Source: Actinomycetospora callitridis (GTDB taxonomy: Bacteria; Actinomycetota; Actinomycetes; Mycobacteriales; Pseudonocardiaceae). Taken from it: 64,000 bases of DNA. The notes below the pieces were generated by a model. It made no database searches and had not been told where the DNA came from. It saw only the letters and a list, made by a program, of their open reading frames with translations. The stretch is taken from positions 62,001 through 126,000 of the forward strand of contig NZ_JAQZAK010000007.1 in the NCBI RefSeq assembly GCF_028737265.1, in the 5' to 3' direction. Position numbers and translations under genes: made by a program. Numbering within the stretch: the stretch's first letter is position 1; each line of letters begins with the position of its first letter. Of this stretch, positions 9,067 to 18,666 are shown in pieces.

Positions 9067-9955
9067 CACGGCTCCGACCGCGCGGGTACCCCCGGCGTGA
9101 TCGCCCATCGGCCGTCCTCGAGCCCGTCGGGCACCACACCTCCCAGCGGGACCGGGCGCGATCCGCAGCCCCATGAATCGCGGGTCCTCGCCGTCGACGG
9201 CGCCGACCTGCGCGCCGAGCGGTCGGGCGACGGGGGCGTCAGGTCGCAGGCCGGCGACCGTTCAGGATGACCGTCCACGAAGGTGACCTGCAGGATCGGG
9301 ACGAGGCCCTCGCGTTCGATCACGGGAAAGACCACCTGCCCCGTGCCTGCGGGGGTGCCCCGGCCGCCCGCTCACGTCGGTGTTCGCGGTCGAGTCCGAC
9401 CCAACCCCCACCGAGAACGTCCCCGGGCAACCCATGCGACCGAGCGAGCTGACAGCCCGTCCGAAGTGGACCCGCTTTGGGTACCGCTTACGTCACACCA
9501 TGGCGGTCCGCGGTAGCTCACCAGTGATGATCGACAGAAGACCGCACCTTCCCCGAGCAGCACAGATGGGTACGAGACAGTACCGTCACGTCCGTGACTC
9601 TCGTCCACTGGGTTCGGGGTTCGAGTCCCTGACGGCGCACCCTTCTTGCAGGTCACAGCTCTACGGAGCGATCTTCGATGTGATTCCAGATCGTTCTGAG
9701 GCACGCTTACTCCAGGACGACCGCACCCGTAGAAGATCGTTAAAGAGTCCACTCCAGCCTCCTCGCCGCCATCTACTCCCCTCGTGCTGGTACGGCGGCG
9801 AGGCCCGGACAGCCCTTGACGGCACGGAGAGCGTTGGCTGCGGAACCTGTCGATAACGCCGGGGCTCGAGACGTTGTGCAACGGATATGCGCCGGCGCCG
9901 CGAACGCCCCTCGACAGCGGACCTGGCGTGCAACCCTCGTGAGCCGGGGGGTGCA
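9067..9955. other. Non-coding stretch containing repeat copy A
   Basis: No recognisable gene. The section from about 9466 to 9745 is copy A of the tRNA-3'-end-like repeat family described separately. The remaining sequence (9067-9465 and 9746-9955) shows nothing I recognise. Confidence 0.5.
9466..9745 (+). repeat. tRNA-3'-half-like repeat, copy A (putative att scar)
   Basis: About 280 bases shared with copies near 13.8, 22.2 and 24.3 kb. The core at 9594-9640 runs from an anticodon-arm-like GTGACTC, through GGGTTCGGGGTTCGAGTCCC (a T-arm), to GACGGCGCAC (an acceptor 3' strand), with no matching 5' half. The 5' flank carries GGACCCGCTTTGGGTACCGC and CTTACGTCACACCATGG. The 3' flank carries GAGCGATCTTCGATGTGA and later AGATCGTTAA. 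Tyrosine integrases commonly use tRNA 3' ends as attachment sites, so these are best read as att remnants. The anticodon-side ACTCT recalls tRNA-Lys(CTT), but the source tRNA is not in the window. Confidence 0.7.
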
Positions 9956-10849
9956 ATGAGCCAGGACGATGATCAAGAAGCCCGCGTTCCGGCGTGGGCT
10001 GAACGTGCACGGAGAGAAGCCTTCTCCCGGTCCGCGCCGCCGCGGGCCGCGCCAACGTCTGGGCTTCACCGCTGGCTCGACGAGCCATGGCAGGACCTCG
10101 CGAACAACCTCCCCGGTGCAGGACTTCTGGCGACCGCAGCGGCCCAGCGGCACGTCGGGGAGTCCGATCTGTCGTGGCGGGTCGGCGCGGACGGCGAGGA
10201 CATCCTGGCTAACGCGCTCGCGGAGCTGACCCACCCGCGGCGCATCACGCGATGGCTACGCAGTTCAGCGAACGACGCTCCCTGGCTGGTTCTCCATGGC
10301 GCGAAGATCGGCGCGAGTGCTCGCGCCGATCTCGACCATGTCCTGATCGGCCCACCAGGGGTCGTCGTGATCAACACGAAGAAGCTCGACCCTCGGTACC
10401 GCGTGACCATTGACGACGGCGAGATCCACACAGGCCGGTTCTCGACCGACTTCGTCGCCAAGGCCTCGCGTGACGCAGAGCGGGCCTGGTGGCTGCTCGC
10501 GAGCGCGGCCCAGGCGGTCGTGTCTCGCCGTGCCCGTGGCGACCTACCGCCCGATTGGGACCTGTCGCCGTACTGGGCAGCCGTCGAAAGCATCGCTGCC
10601 CAGGCCAGCAGCACCCACTCCAGCTCGAGCGCCGCCAACCGCTGGCCCCCGACCATTCCGGCGCTCGCGTTCGTCGGCAGCGGCTCGGTCGAGGAGCGGC
10701 TACCTTCCCCGGTGGTGGCTCGCGCGTCGACGATCTGCGCCACGCTGCGCCAGCACCGTGCAGCCCTGGACAGGTGTCACGTCCTCGCGCTCTACGAGAT
10801 CGCGCGACGCTCGACGACGTGGACTCGAGACACCCCACCGAAGCCATGA
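9956..10849 (+). CDS. NERD-domain (nuclease-related) protein
   Basis: 297 residues. The NERD pattern is clear in the middle: VGADGEDILANALAEL (the helix with the conserved Glu) followed by ADLDHVLIGPPGVVVINTKK (the Asp...K strand, equivalent to the PD-(D/E)XK core). NERD domains are found in nucleases and signalling proteins and in several plasmid or phage-defence contexts. The N-terminal 60 residues and the C-terminal third are unrecognised. ATG 9956 has only a weak G-rich leader; a longer in-frame start at 9887 is Arg-rich and less likely. Its stop is about 90 bases before an Mrr-like nuclease on the same strand, and both lie between repeats A and B. Confidence 0.7.
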   Translation: MSQDDDQEARVPAWAERARREAFSRSAPPRAAPTSGLHRWLDEPWQDLANNLPGAGLLATAAAQRHVGESDLSWRVGADGEDILANALAELTHPRRITRWLRSSANDAPWLVLHGAKIGASARADLDHVLIGPPGVVVINTKKLDPRYRVTIDDGEIHTGRFSTDFVAKASRDAERAWWLLASAAQAVVSRRARGDLPPDWDLSPYWAAVESIAAQASSTHSSSSAANRWPPTIPALAFVGSGSVEERLPSPVVARASTICATLRQHRAALDRCHVLALYEIARRSTTWTRDTPPKP

Positions 10850-10940
10850 CGAGCCGGCACGCGTCTCAACATCAGTTCTCGAAGCCCCACGTTCGGCCGT
10901 CAACAACCGCATCGATCGCCGCCTACCGTCGAACGTGCCG

Positions 10941-12572
10941 ATGGGGGGACGGGTGGCGGATCGTGAACGGGACCGGTTGCGGCACGACATTCAACAGGCC
11001 CAACGCACTCGCCGTGAGCGGCTGATCGCCGATGCGGAAGAGGCAGCGCGCAACACCCCCGCCGGCCGACGAGAGGAGGCTCGTCGCCAGCGGGAACTCC
11101 TCGAGCAGCACCAGGCAGCGCGCCAGGACGAAGCCGAGCAGCTGACGAAGAACGCCGAGGATCGCACCGCCGAGCTCGACGCCGTGCTCCTCGATGGCCT
11201 TCGCAGCCCGGTCGTCCTCGACATCGCTCACGATCCACCTCGGCCCGCGCCGAGGCCCTTCGCCCCGAGCGTCGAGCTCGCTCACGGCACGCCCGCTCCC
11301 GAGTGGGCAGACTTCGCGCCGCCTCCCCCGGGCCGGCTCGCGCGCGCCCTCGGGCTCGGCGCACCGCGCGTGGAACAGGCTCGACAAGAGGCCCAGGCCG
11401 CGTTCGACCGCGCCGCAGCCGACCATCGCCGGCAAGAGCAGGCTCGGGTTCAGGCGGTCGAGGCCGCGCGAGCCGACCTCGCGAGACGCCAAGCCGATCT
11501 CGCGGCGGAAGCCTCCGCGCGGGAGGACGAGCTAAGGCACCGTCGATGCGCGTTCACCGCCGGCGAGCAAGCGGCGGTGGAGCAGACACTCGCTGCGGCA
11601 CTCTCAGCACGCGCGCTACCGGATGGAGTGCCCAGCGAGGTCCAAATCGGCTACCGCGCCGACAGCGGTCAGGTCCTGGCGATCCGCGAACTCCCCCGCC
11701 CCGACGTGGTGCCCACCGAGCTGACGTTCCGCTACGTCAAGACCCGCGACCTGATCGACCACACAAACCGCAAGCCCGCCGAGATCAACAGTCGCTACGC
11801 GCGGCTGCTTGCCCAAGTCGCGCTCCTCACCCTGCACGACGTCTTCACCACCACGACGTCGGAGCAGGTCCGCGAGGTCACGGTGACCTGTGTGCTCGAC
11901 GCCAGAAGCCCAGCCACCGGGCAGATGGAGCGCCAGTGCCTGGTCAGCGTTGCCGCAACCCGCGACGAGTTCGACAGCTTGATCCTCGCTGAAGTCGACC
12001 CGATCCGGTGTATGACCGGCCTCAACGCTCTCGTGTCCCCCAACCCCTACGACGTCGAACCCGTCCGACCCATCTTCGAACCCGACCTAGGCCGCTTCCG
12101 CACTATCAAGGCGCAGGAGGTCGCGGCTCGGCTTGATCATCGAACAGTGCTCATGCGGCTCACGCCCAGCGAGTTCGAGCACCTCATCCGGGAGCTCTTC
12201 GAAGCCAGGGGCATGACCTCCTGGGTCACCCAGGCCTCCCGCGACGACGGGGTCGACGCGGTCGCCTACAACACCGACCCCGTCCTCGGCGGACTCTGCG
12301 TCATTCAAGCCAAGCGCTACGCCTCGGTCGTCGGCGCCGACGCTGTGCGCGCACTCTGGGGCGTCATGGAGGACAAGAAGGCCGGCACCGGCATCCTGGT
12401 CAGCACCTCCTACTTCGGGAAGGCCACCCACGAGTTCGCGCAGCGCAACGAGCGGGTGCGCCTCATCGAGGGACCTCACCTCAAGCAACTGCTCCAAGAG
12501 CACCTCGGTCTCGACGTGCTGACCGGGGCGAAACCTCCGCCCGCGTCACAACGCTGGCGAACTGAGGCCTGA
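10941..12572 (+). CDS. Mrr-like restriction endonuclease with coiled-coil N-terminus
   Basis: About 543 residues. Residues 1-80 and 130-200 are highly charged helices (RERDRLRHDIQQAQRTRRER; AAADHRRQEQARVQAVEAAR), suggesting coiled coil. The middle is an unrecognised globular domain. The last 150 residues are an Mrr-type PD-(D/E)XK endonuclease: LTPSEFEHLIRELFEARGM, then DDGVDAVAYN (catalytic Asp), then CVIQAKRY (the QxK of Mrr enzymes), then VGADAVRALWGVM and a final P-loop-like GTGILVSTS strand. Mrr-family enzymes cut modified or foreign DNA. The start is uncertain: ATG 10941 or GTG 10953, neither with a good ribosome-binding site. It is the partner of the NERD gene just upstream. Confidence 0.8.
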   Translation: MGGRVADRERDRLRHDIQQAQRTRRERLIADAEEAARNTPAGRREEARRQRELLEQHQAARQDEAEQLTKNAEDRTAELDAVLLDGLRSPVVLDIAHDPPRPAPRPFAPSVELAHGTPAPEWADFAPPPPGRLARALGLGAPRVEQARQEAQAAFDRAAADHRRQEQARVQAVEAARADLARRQADLAAEASAREDELRHRRCAFTAGEQAAVEQTLAAALSARALPDGVPSEVQIGYRADSGQVLAIRELPRPDVVPTELTFRYVKTRDLIDHTNRKPAEINSRYARLLAQVALLTLHDVFTTTTSEQVREVTVTCVLDARSPATGQMERQCLVSVAATRDEFDSLILAEVDPIRCMTGLNALVSPNPYDVEPVRPIFEPDLGRFRTIKAQEVAARLDHRTVLMRLTPSEFEHLIRELFEARGMTSWVTQASRDDGVDAVAYNTDPVLGGLCVIQAKRYASVVGADAVRALWGVMEDKKAGTGILVSTSYFGKATHEFAQRNERVRLIEGPHLKQLLQEHLGLDVLTGAKPPPASQRWRTEA

Positions 12573-12713
12573 GGCGGCGTACTGCTTACCCGATGTAGAG
12601 CCGGACAAGAGCTCATCGACCCGCGCACGAGCCGCATGGGACATCAGTCCGTCTCGAGTGGCGGCCCGCATGCGACCGACAGCAGACGTAATCGGTGGAG
12701 ACGGAGCTGATAA

Positions 12714-13310
12714 GTGGTGGCACTCGGACCGGAGAGAGATTCGACTGAGGATATTGTCGACGCCATCGCGGAGTCCGCGCTGGCAGCGTTCGAGTTGCTC
12801 ATGCGCGAGCACGGGGCTGTCGCCCCTCCGACAGTACACATTTTTGTCGAGGAGTTCCCCAGCTTCTATGTTGGCTTCGCAGCCACGAGGGCCTTCTACC
12901 GAGGCGAGGACGCCGCCAGCGCCATCGCCCGACTGGGCCTGCTTCCAGCGTCAATGGTGGCAGATCGAGTACTTGTCTGCTGGGAGAACGAAGACCTCTA
13001 CGCAGCCCTGAAGGGGCCCGGCAGTTATCAGAACGCGGTGATGATCCTGGACGCCAGGCTAGACGGAACGCAGACCCTCCGCTGGCATCCTTTCACCTCT
13101 CAGTGGGGCCCTGATAGCGAGCTCGGTTTCCCGACGGTGCTCCCTCGGTGGTCCAGTCCGCACAGGACGAAAGGACAAGCTCTACCTGCTCCCATACGAG
13201 CGATCCTGCACACGTGGCGGTTCGAAGCAGGCAATCACGAATTCGGAACGACGGTTGACCGCCTGCAACACGAGGGTTATCGCATCAATTTCAGGACTCT
13301 AGATGGCTGA
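12714..13310 (+). CDS. Hypothetical protein
   Basis: 198 residues, balanced composition, no family recognised. It starts at GTG 12714 (GTG 12717 is also possible) with GGAG 14-18 bases upstream. Aromatic and charged segments such as VHIFVEEFPSFYVGFAATRA and LLPASMVADRVLVCWENEDL look like a folded cytosolic alpha/beta protein. No membrane segment or signal peptide is seen. It is the last gene before repeat copy B, so it travels with the NERD and Mrr genes and could be an accessory or immunity protein of that set; this is inference from position only. Confidence 0.55.
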   Translation: MVALGPERDSTEDIVDAIAESALAAFELLMREHGAVAPPTVHIFVEEFPSFYVGFAATRAFYRGEDAASAIARLGLLPASMVADRVLVCWENEDLYAALKGPGSYQNAVMILDARLDGTQTLRWHPFTSQWGPDSELGFPTVLPRWSSPHRTKGQALPAPIRAILHTWRFEAGNHEFGTTVDRLQHEGYRINFRTLDG

Positions 13311-14354
13311 GCTATACGACTTCGCTCCCACATCGCCCTACGCCGCGCTCCCCTCCTCCTTCCGCTCCTCGAGGCGTAGCCAGCGAGGCGATCACCGGGC
13401 GAGCAAACAGACCGGCAGCTCGTCTTGACGATCACGAGAAGTCGCTGCTGGCCGCGGGGCACCTCGGGGTGATGCCGTGATCGAAAGACTCGAGCCGCAA
13501 GCTCATCCCTCGCTAGCGAATCGCGTGAACCCTGTGCCAACACCGCCACGAGAGGTATCAGTGCGAGCCACGTGCCTCTGGAGCGCTTGCGGCGGGCTCT
13601 TGCCGCGGTCCTTCGGAAGTTCGATGCCCAACGCGACCGTCGCATCAAGATCGCCGTAGTGGTCCCGCTTTGAGGCCCACTTACGTCACACCAGGGCCGA
13701 TTTCGGAGGGTCACCGCGGATGATCGATACTCGACGACACGCTTGCTGACCAGCATTGACGCGCACCAGGCGTCACCGCTGAAGCCGTGACTCTCATCCA
13801 GTGGGTTCGGGGTTCTCCCTGACGGCGCACCTCTTCCGCTGGTCACAGCCCTGCAAAGCGATCTTCCACGGTGACTCCTTTTACTCTCGGGCACGCTTAC
13901 TCCTGCGCGATCACCTCCCCAGCGGTCGTCTGGAGATCGTTAAGGCCGACCTGCATCGCAGGTCATGTCGGGCAGGCGGCTCTCCCTCGACGGACCAACG
14001 CGGACGTAATCGATGTTCTCGCCGGCCTCGACGGCCGGCAGCCTGCCGGCTGGCACCGTCGGACAGGCCCGCTGCGAGGATCGGAGTCGAGCCATGGGAA
14101 CTCCATGCTCGTCGTTCGGCACGGACGCGGCCAACGTGAGGGCTCTCATGCGCCCTGAAGGGTCTTCCATCACGACGTCACGGTTGCGCTTCGGGCATGA
14201 GAACCACGTCTCACAAGAGGGGACCGTTGCAGTCAGACGCGCGTCCACCGCAGCATCTGAGTGAAAAGCTGTTACGAACCAGTAATGATCGAGGGTCACG
14301 GACCGACGGTCTGGTGGAGTTGAGGGACGCGCACGAGTCTGGGCAGGGGGCGCT
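13311..14354. other. Non-coding stretch containing repeat copy B
   Basis: About 1 kb with no recognisable gene. Repeat copy B occupies 13659-13946. The sequence on either side has open frames on both strands but no start signals or family patterns; it is probably degraded integrated DNA. Confidence 0.45.
13659..13946 (+). repeat. tRNA-3'-half-like repeat, copy B
   Basis: Second copy of the att-like repeat. The 5' flank has GGTCCCGCTTTGAGGCCCAC followed by TTACGTCACACC. The core at 13787-13830 has lost three bases (GAG) in the T-loop region, so it could not fold as a T-arm. The 3' flank (GAGATCGTTAAGG, GGCACGCTTACTCC) matches copy A closely. With copy A it brackets the NERD/Mrr/hypothetical cassette (about 4.2 kb between cores). 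Confidence 0.7.
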
Positions 14355-14501
14355 GTGGGAGCCTGGGTGTGGGTTATCGTACTGCTAGGGACGGCCTGGG
14401 CCGTAGCCCCGTGGGTGGTGATCGCCCGCCGGCGGACGAGAGAGCCACAGACCCTCGACGCCTGGCACGGGTTCGCAGGGACACCGAGGCAGCATCGATA
14501 G
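14355..14501 (+). CDS. Putative 48-residue membrane protein
   Basis: A short GTG-started frame encodes VGAWVWVIVLLGTAWAVAPW, one hydrophobic helix, followed at once by an Arg-rich RRRTRE stretch that would sit in the cytoplasm (positive-inside). G-rich sequence precedes the GTG. It is convergent with the TPR membrane gene, ending 14 bases from it. No family is recognised. The helix/charge layout supports a real small membrane protein, but no conservation could be checked. Confidence 0.35.
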   Translation: MGAWVWVIVLLGTAWAVAPWVVIARRRTREPQTLDAWHGFAGTPRQHR

Positions 14502-14514
14502 CGACCCAACAGGC

Positions 14515-17003
14515 TCAATCGCCAGGATCCGACGGCACGGCCCCAGCCATTGGCGAGACGGCGTCGCGAGTGGCCATAGCCGCGAGAGCGCGTTTCCGAC
14601 GCTCTGCCACTCCACGATGCTCCTCTTCAGGGATGCCGAGCCCAGCGCGCAGACGACGCGACATCTCGAGCCAGAAATCGAGACACCGTGAAGGCTCTGC
14701 TTCGGCGTCCCTGAGTTCCGCAGCGCGCTGCCGCGCGATCGGCAGCAGTGCGTCGAGCGTGTCGCTGCGCACCGAGATTACTTCGTCTCGGAAGTAGCCA
14801 TCGGCATTCCTACTGAGACGCTTTAGTTTCCCAGGGTCGTCAGCTGCGAGGAGTACCTGCGGATCCTCCTGGAAGGTCGGGAAAGTGTCCTCGACAGCAC
14901 CCAGGCCCCATCTGCAGCAGAATTCATCGGCCTCCTTGAGGAGCGCCATCCGGGTCTGCCAATGGCGGTCGTGCTCCACGTAATCAGCGACGAGGGAGGT
15001 GACCGGTGCCTCGAGCATCAGTTCATCGGCCACACCACGCTCGATTGGCTCGTCGGTGTGGCGATACCAGAACTGGGCTCGCCGGTCACAGAAACTAGTC
15101 AATAAACGGGACGTATGCATAGACATCACCAGCTTGACCAGCTGAGACTGAGGCCTTAAGACGCGGGGTCCCTGATTTGGGAAATAGCGGTCGAGAAAGT
15201 CCACGAACTGTGGTGTGTTGCGTAACGGGTTGAGGTCCTGATCCCCGGTAGATAACCACTGTGCGTATCGGCTGACATAACCGCTATCGGTACTACTCAC
15301 TGCGCGCTCAAGATGGCGGACGGCCTGAAATGCCAAGATCGTAGCAGCAGTCTTGTCGACTCTAACGGCCCTATCGGTCGTATCAGTGAAACCTGGAAGC
15401 GCAATCGCAGTGATACAGGCGGCATTGTAGTACTCCTTCCAACTTCGCGCGAAGCCCGGCTTAAGGTAAAGCCGACGCCCGATCCGTGCATCCAACCGGC
15501 CCGGCTCGATTGGCCACCAGTTCGGGATAGCTTTCATGCAAATTGCGGATTTCGCTCGCCGCTCGTGGAGCACTGCAGCAAGACGCAGCAGCTGAACCGC
15601 TGTTTGGTTGATTGCGAGCCCCGGGATACGACGGCCGCGTGACCAGCGGTAATCGTCAGCCAGCGCCTCGGCCCGCGACGTCCCACCGTCTGGACCAGGT
15701 GGACGAGCCGCTCCTTCGAAGTCTCGTATTCGCCCACCCGGTCGTCGGTAGGTGCGAACGGCTCCGACCGCGGCACCCAAGGGTCATCGAGCTCGTAGAT
15801 GCGAGCGTAGGAATTTAACCATACACGCAGGCGGAACTTGAGCGCCTCACGATCGGCGTGACGGCGACCATTTCTGAGCTGCAGAGGGCGCATCCACTGG
15901 TCCTGCAATTGAGCGGCCGCTCCGAGGCGCGAGCAGATGCGGTAGCGCGCAATCAAGAGCGCGTCGCGCCCGTTACGTGTGTTGGTCACTCGGGCTGGCG
16001 GAGCGCCGGTCGTGTTGTCGCCGAGGATTCCACGCAACCGTCTCCAGAGGCGACCGTCGAACCACGACTCGACGGCGATAATGTCGGCGTACGTAGCCAC
16101 GGCATCGAGGTACAACCCAGCCTGCTCCTGGACCTGACCCAGGTCAATCCGCAGGTACGGGTTCTGGGGATCCTCCTTGAGCGCGCGGTGCAGCGCGTCA
16201 AGGGCCCTCTCATACCGGCGTTCCCGGACCCAGCGGGCCGCCAGCTGGCTCTGATGAAAGAGCTCCGTCGGCATCTCGATTCCGTGCCATGCCAACCACG
16301 GCGCATGGCGGGACAACCGGCTACGCGGTACCAAGTAGGCCCCTACAACGTGGGCGGCGCGCTGAGCGGCGACCCGCCAATCGTCCTCCCAGACGGCCTC
16401 CACCTCACCACGTCCGCTCGGTAAGCGAGCCACATGCACGGACAGCCCGCAACGACCGTCGGTCGATGACAGGACCTGCACTGAGACGCGGTAAGCGTGC
16501 CGTACGCGCAACAGAGAGACCACGAGCAGGAGCGCCGCCACGAAGGGTCCGCGATTCCCGTCGAACGCTGTACGAACGTCGTCGACAACTCCCCTGGCCG
16601 ACGGTTCACTCGGCACAGGCTCAGGCGCGGACAGGCTCATCTCCGCCAACGTGCGACGAAACTCGGCGAGGAGGTCAAGCCTTTGGTAATCGGCGCCAGC
16701 GGGCGGAGCGCCTACGAACGACGAGATCTCAAGAGGTCCAGGCCGACGCGCCAAACGCGCGTAGAGTGCACGACGCAGCGGAGGAATCGCCGCTAACGCA
16801 AACACGGCAGCCGCCACCTCGGCAACCGAATTACTTCCGATCGTGAACGTCTGGCCGGCGATGCTCACGTCACCCCTCGGCCCAGCGACCGCGATCATTA
16901 CGGCCACTAGGAGGAGCACGAGGGCAGCGACCGCCCACAACACCGGGTGCGGTCGCGACACCCGGGCCGCAAGCGTCGGTCGGCGGAACCATCGCAGCTT
17001 CAC
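14515..17003 (-). CDS. TPR-containing membrane protein, one frameshift
   Basis: GTG 17003 overlaps the upstream gene's stop (GTGA). The N-terminal half has two hydrophobic segments (VLWAVAALVLLLVAVMIAVA and AEVAAAVFALAAIPP), then a cytosolic region with TPR-like helices (RWVRERRYERALDALHRALK; LRIDLGQVQEQAGLYLDAVA). Sense is lost near 15690 and resumes in another frame: TSRAEALADDYRW, INQTAVQLLRLAAVLHERRA, YYNAACITAIALPGF, and DQDLNPLRNTPQFVDFLDRY, a typical TPR C-terminal cap. The two halves together give about 829 residues. A one-base frameshift (mutation, error or programmed) splits the gene at about 15675-15695. Function is unknown; it forms a two-gene module with the membrane gene at 17000-17689. 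Confidence 0.7.
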
Positions 17004-17689
17004 AACGACGTCCCGTCCGCATTTTTGGGATGCGCACCTGCGCTGCCGTCTTCCGCGCCGGTGTCTTCCGCGCCGGTGTCTTCCGCGCCGGTGTGTTCGG
17101 CGCCGGTGTCTTCGGCGCTGGTGTTGTACGTGCCGTTGTCGTCCGTGGCGCTGTCTAACATGTTGGTCCCCGCATCGATCCCTCCCGTGAGCTGGCTTTC
17201 CTTCCGCCCGCCCGACCGGGGCCACTGGTCCCTGAGCAAGGCGTAAGCAACTGACGACGCCGCGGCAGTCCCAACCGCCAGCCAACCGATGTACTCACGC
17301 ACCTCCGGCCATATCAGGAATAGGTAGAGCAAGCCGAGGGCTCCGAAGGTCTGCCATCCAAGGGGCATGGCCACCCGCTTATCCGCGCGAAGCCCGAGAT
17401 AGAGCGAAGCAACAAGTGCCCCGACGCCGGCGCCGATAAGCACGCCGACCGGTGGCGGCACTAGGTCGACGAAGCCTTTGGGTAGTGGACCGAACGAAGT
17501 GACGGTGTGCAGCCCGAGCACCAAGGCGAAGAACGCCAGCAGGCCGGCCCAGAATCCGCCGTACGCCGCAGACCTCGCCCTTGGCCACACCTGGCCCGCG
17601 CCGATCCCCGCGGAAAGGACTCCGATCACGAGCAGCACCGGCACCACCCCGAATCGGACGGCCGACTCCACCCACTCCTTGACCGCCAA
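17000..17689 (-). CDS. Multi-pass membrane protein with acidic repeat tail
   Basis: About 229 residues from TTG 17689, with GGAGG four bases upstream; a GTG shortly downstream is an alternative. Four to five hydrophobic segments are visible: FGVVPVLLVIGVLSAGIGAG; YGGFWAGLLAFFALVLGLH; GVLIGAGVGALVASLYLGL; FGALGLLYLFLIWP; YIGWLAVGTAAASSVAYAL. The C-terminal 50 residues are hydrophilic with a tandem TGAED repeat. The stop overlaps the start of the TPR membrane gene, so the pair is translationally coupled and likely acts in one membrane complex. No known family was recognised. Confidence 0.65.
   Translation of the reverse strand: MAVKEWVESAVRFGVVPVLLVIGVLSAGIGAGQVWPRARSAAYGGFWAGLLAFFALVLGLHTVTSFGPLPKGFVDLVPPPVGVLIGAGVGALVASLYLGLRADKRVAMPLGWQTFGALGLLYLFLIWPEVREYIGWLAVGTAAASSVAYALLRDQWPRSGGRKESQLTGGIDAGTNMLDSATDDNGTYNTSAEDTGAEHTGAEDTGAEDTGAEDGSAGAHPKNADGTSL
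17048..17122 (-). repeat. Five tandem 15-bp units inside a coding region
   Basis: Five head-to-tail 15-base units (plus-strand form GTCTTCCGCGCCGGT). The first three are identical and the last two vary at one to three bases. On the minus strand they encode the five-residue period T-G-A-E-D/H in the tail of the membrane protein. Copy number is in frame, so slippage would lengthen or shorten the tail without breaking the gene. Confidence 0.9.
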
Positions 17690-18016
17690 TGATCCTCCGC
17701 CCGGCGGGCTGGGCCCCCTCGCGCCAGCCGTCCCGTCAGTGATCGCTGCAGCCGACGAGGATAGAACGCTCGTCGATGAGGAACACCGGATCGGAGCAGC
17801 GCGATCACTCCGCCGGCTTAGTGCCTTGTACCTGGTCGCGGGCGGTTCCCAGGCTTTCGCAGCTCCCCACGCGTCGAGGGACGCCTGTTCATCGACAAGC
17901 GCCGCATCAATGGCATCGACCTCGCCGCAGGCCTCAACGGCCACCCGATGAGCGTCAAGCGTGCAGCCTGAGACGCTCACGATCGACGAGGTCCCCGCGC
18001 TCCGGCCTTCGAGCCG
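17690..18016. other. Gap without recognisable gene
   Basis: The minus-strand frame of the membrane protein stays open upstream to 17980, but that part has no family pattern and a good TTG start lies at 17689, so I treat it as leader. Nothing else was recognised. Confidence 0.35.
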
Positions 18017-18568
18017 TCACCGGCGTCGCGTGCGCCACCACCGCGTCGAGCGCGGCGCGCCGTACGGTCGCAACGAGCCGCGGCGTCCCGGCCGGACGCA
18101 CTCCGGCTTCGCCGGCACGACCGGCCCCGGAACGGACGGGTCGGTTGTCGGCCCGGGTCGCTGCGGCGACGGCGGCAGCTCGTCGACGCCGAGCTCCGGT
18201 CCCTCGACGAGCTCGACGAGCAGCCAGTCGCCGGCGAGGCGGCGGATCTCGATGTCGGTGACTCCGAAGGCGGCGGCGAGCCGGTCGTCGACCGCGAGCA
18301 GGTCGGCCAGAAGCTGGCCGGGGCGGAGCTGGACGGTCAGCGTCGTGGGCGGGCCGAGGCGGATGCGGCCGAGTCGCGGGGGCTCGAACGAGCCCGTGCC
18401 GGTGGGCACCACACGGCGCGCCAGGTGCGCGCCGGAGCACACCTCGTTCCAGATCCAGCGGATCTCTCCCCGGGCCCGCGCCTCTGCGGCCGCGTGCCAG
18501 CGGCGCTCGCCCCGGCCCGCGTGCTCGGGCACGGGTGGAAGAGCCCATCGGTGCGGAGTGAAGCTCAT
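18017..18568 (-). pseudogene. Truncated FtsK/TraSA-type conjugal transfer protein
   Basis: ATG 18568 has GGAGG seven bases upstream. Residues 1-118 (MSFTPHRWALPP..., LGRIRLGPPTTLTVQLRPGQ, DDRLAAAFGVTDIEIRRLAG, DWLLVELVE) resemble the N-terminal part of FtsK/SpoIIIE-like Tra proteins of actinomycete integrative elements (GPTLTVxLRPGQ...RLAxAFGVxxVRV). The remaining 65 residues are unrelated Pro/Arg-rich sequence. The ATPase motor (Walker A/B) is missing entirely, so the gene is cut off. It is evidence that a conjugative element once occupied this region. Confidence 0.5.
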
Positions 18569-18666
18569 GCGACGACCTCCGAGTGTGATCGACCCCCGGG
18601 AGCCGACCCCTCCGCGTGGTGCGGACGGGACCGGGACCCTCACCCGGTGAGCGTCCCTCTCAGACA

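Noticed and set aside
9372..10088. Minus-strand reading frame with SGTRTPNPVDESHG over repeat A (similar ones over B, C and D)
   Set aside because: This peptide type arises from antisense reading of tRNA 3' ends; it is a translation artefact of the repeat, not a gene.
17048..17122. Tandem repeat as a CRISPR array
   Set aside because: 15-base units are contiguous, without spacers, and lie inside a coding region; the same applies to the 33-base units at 20988-21119.
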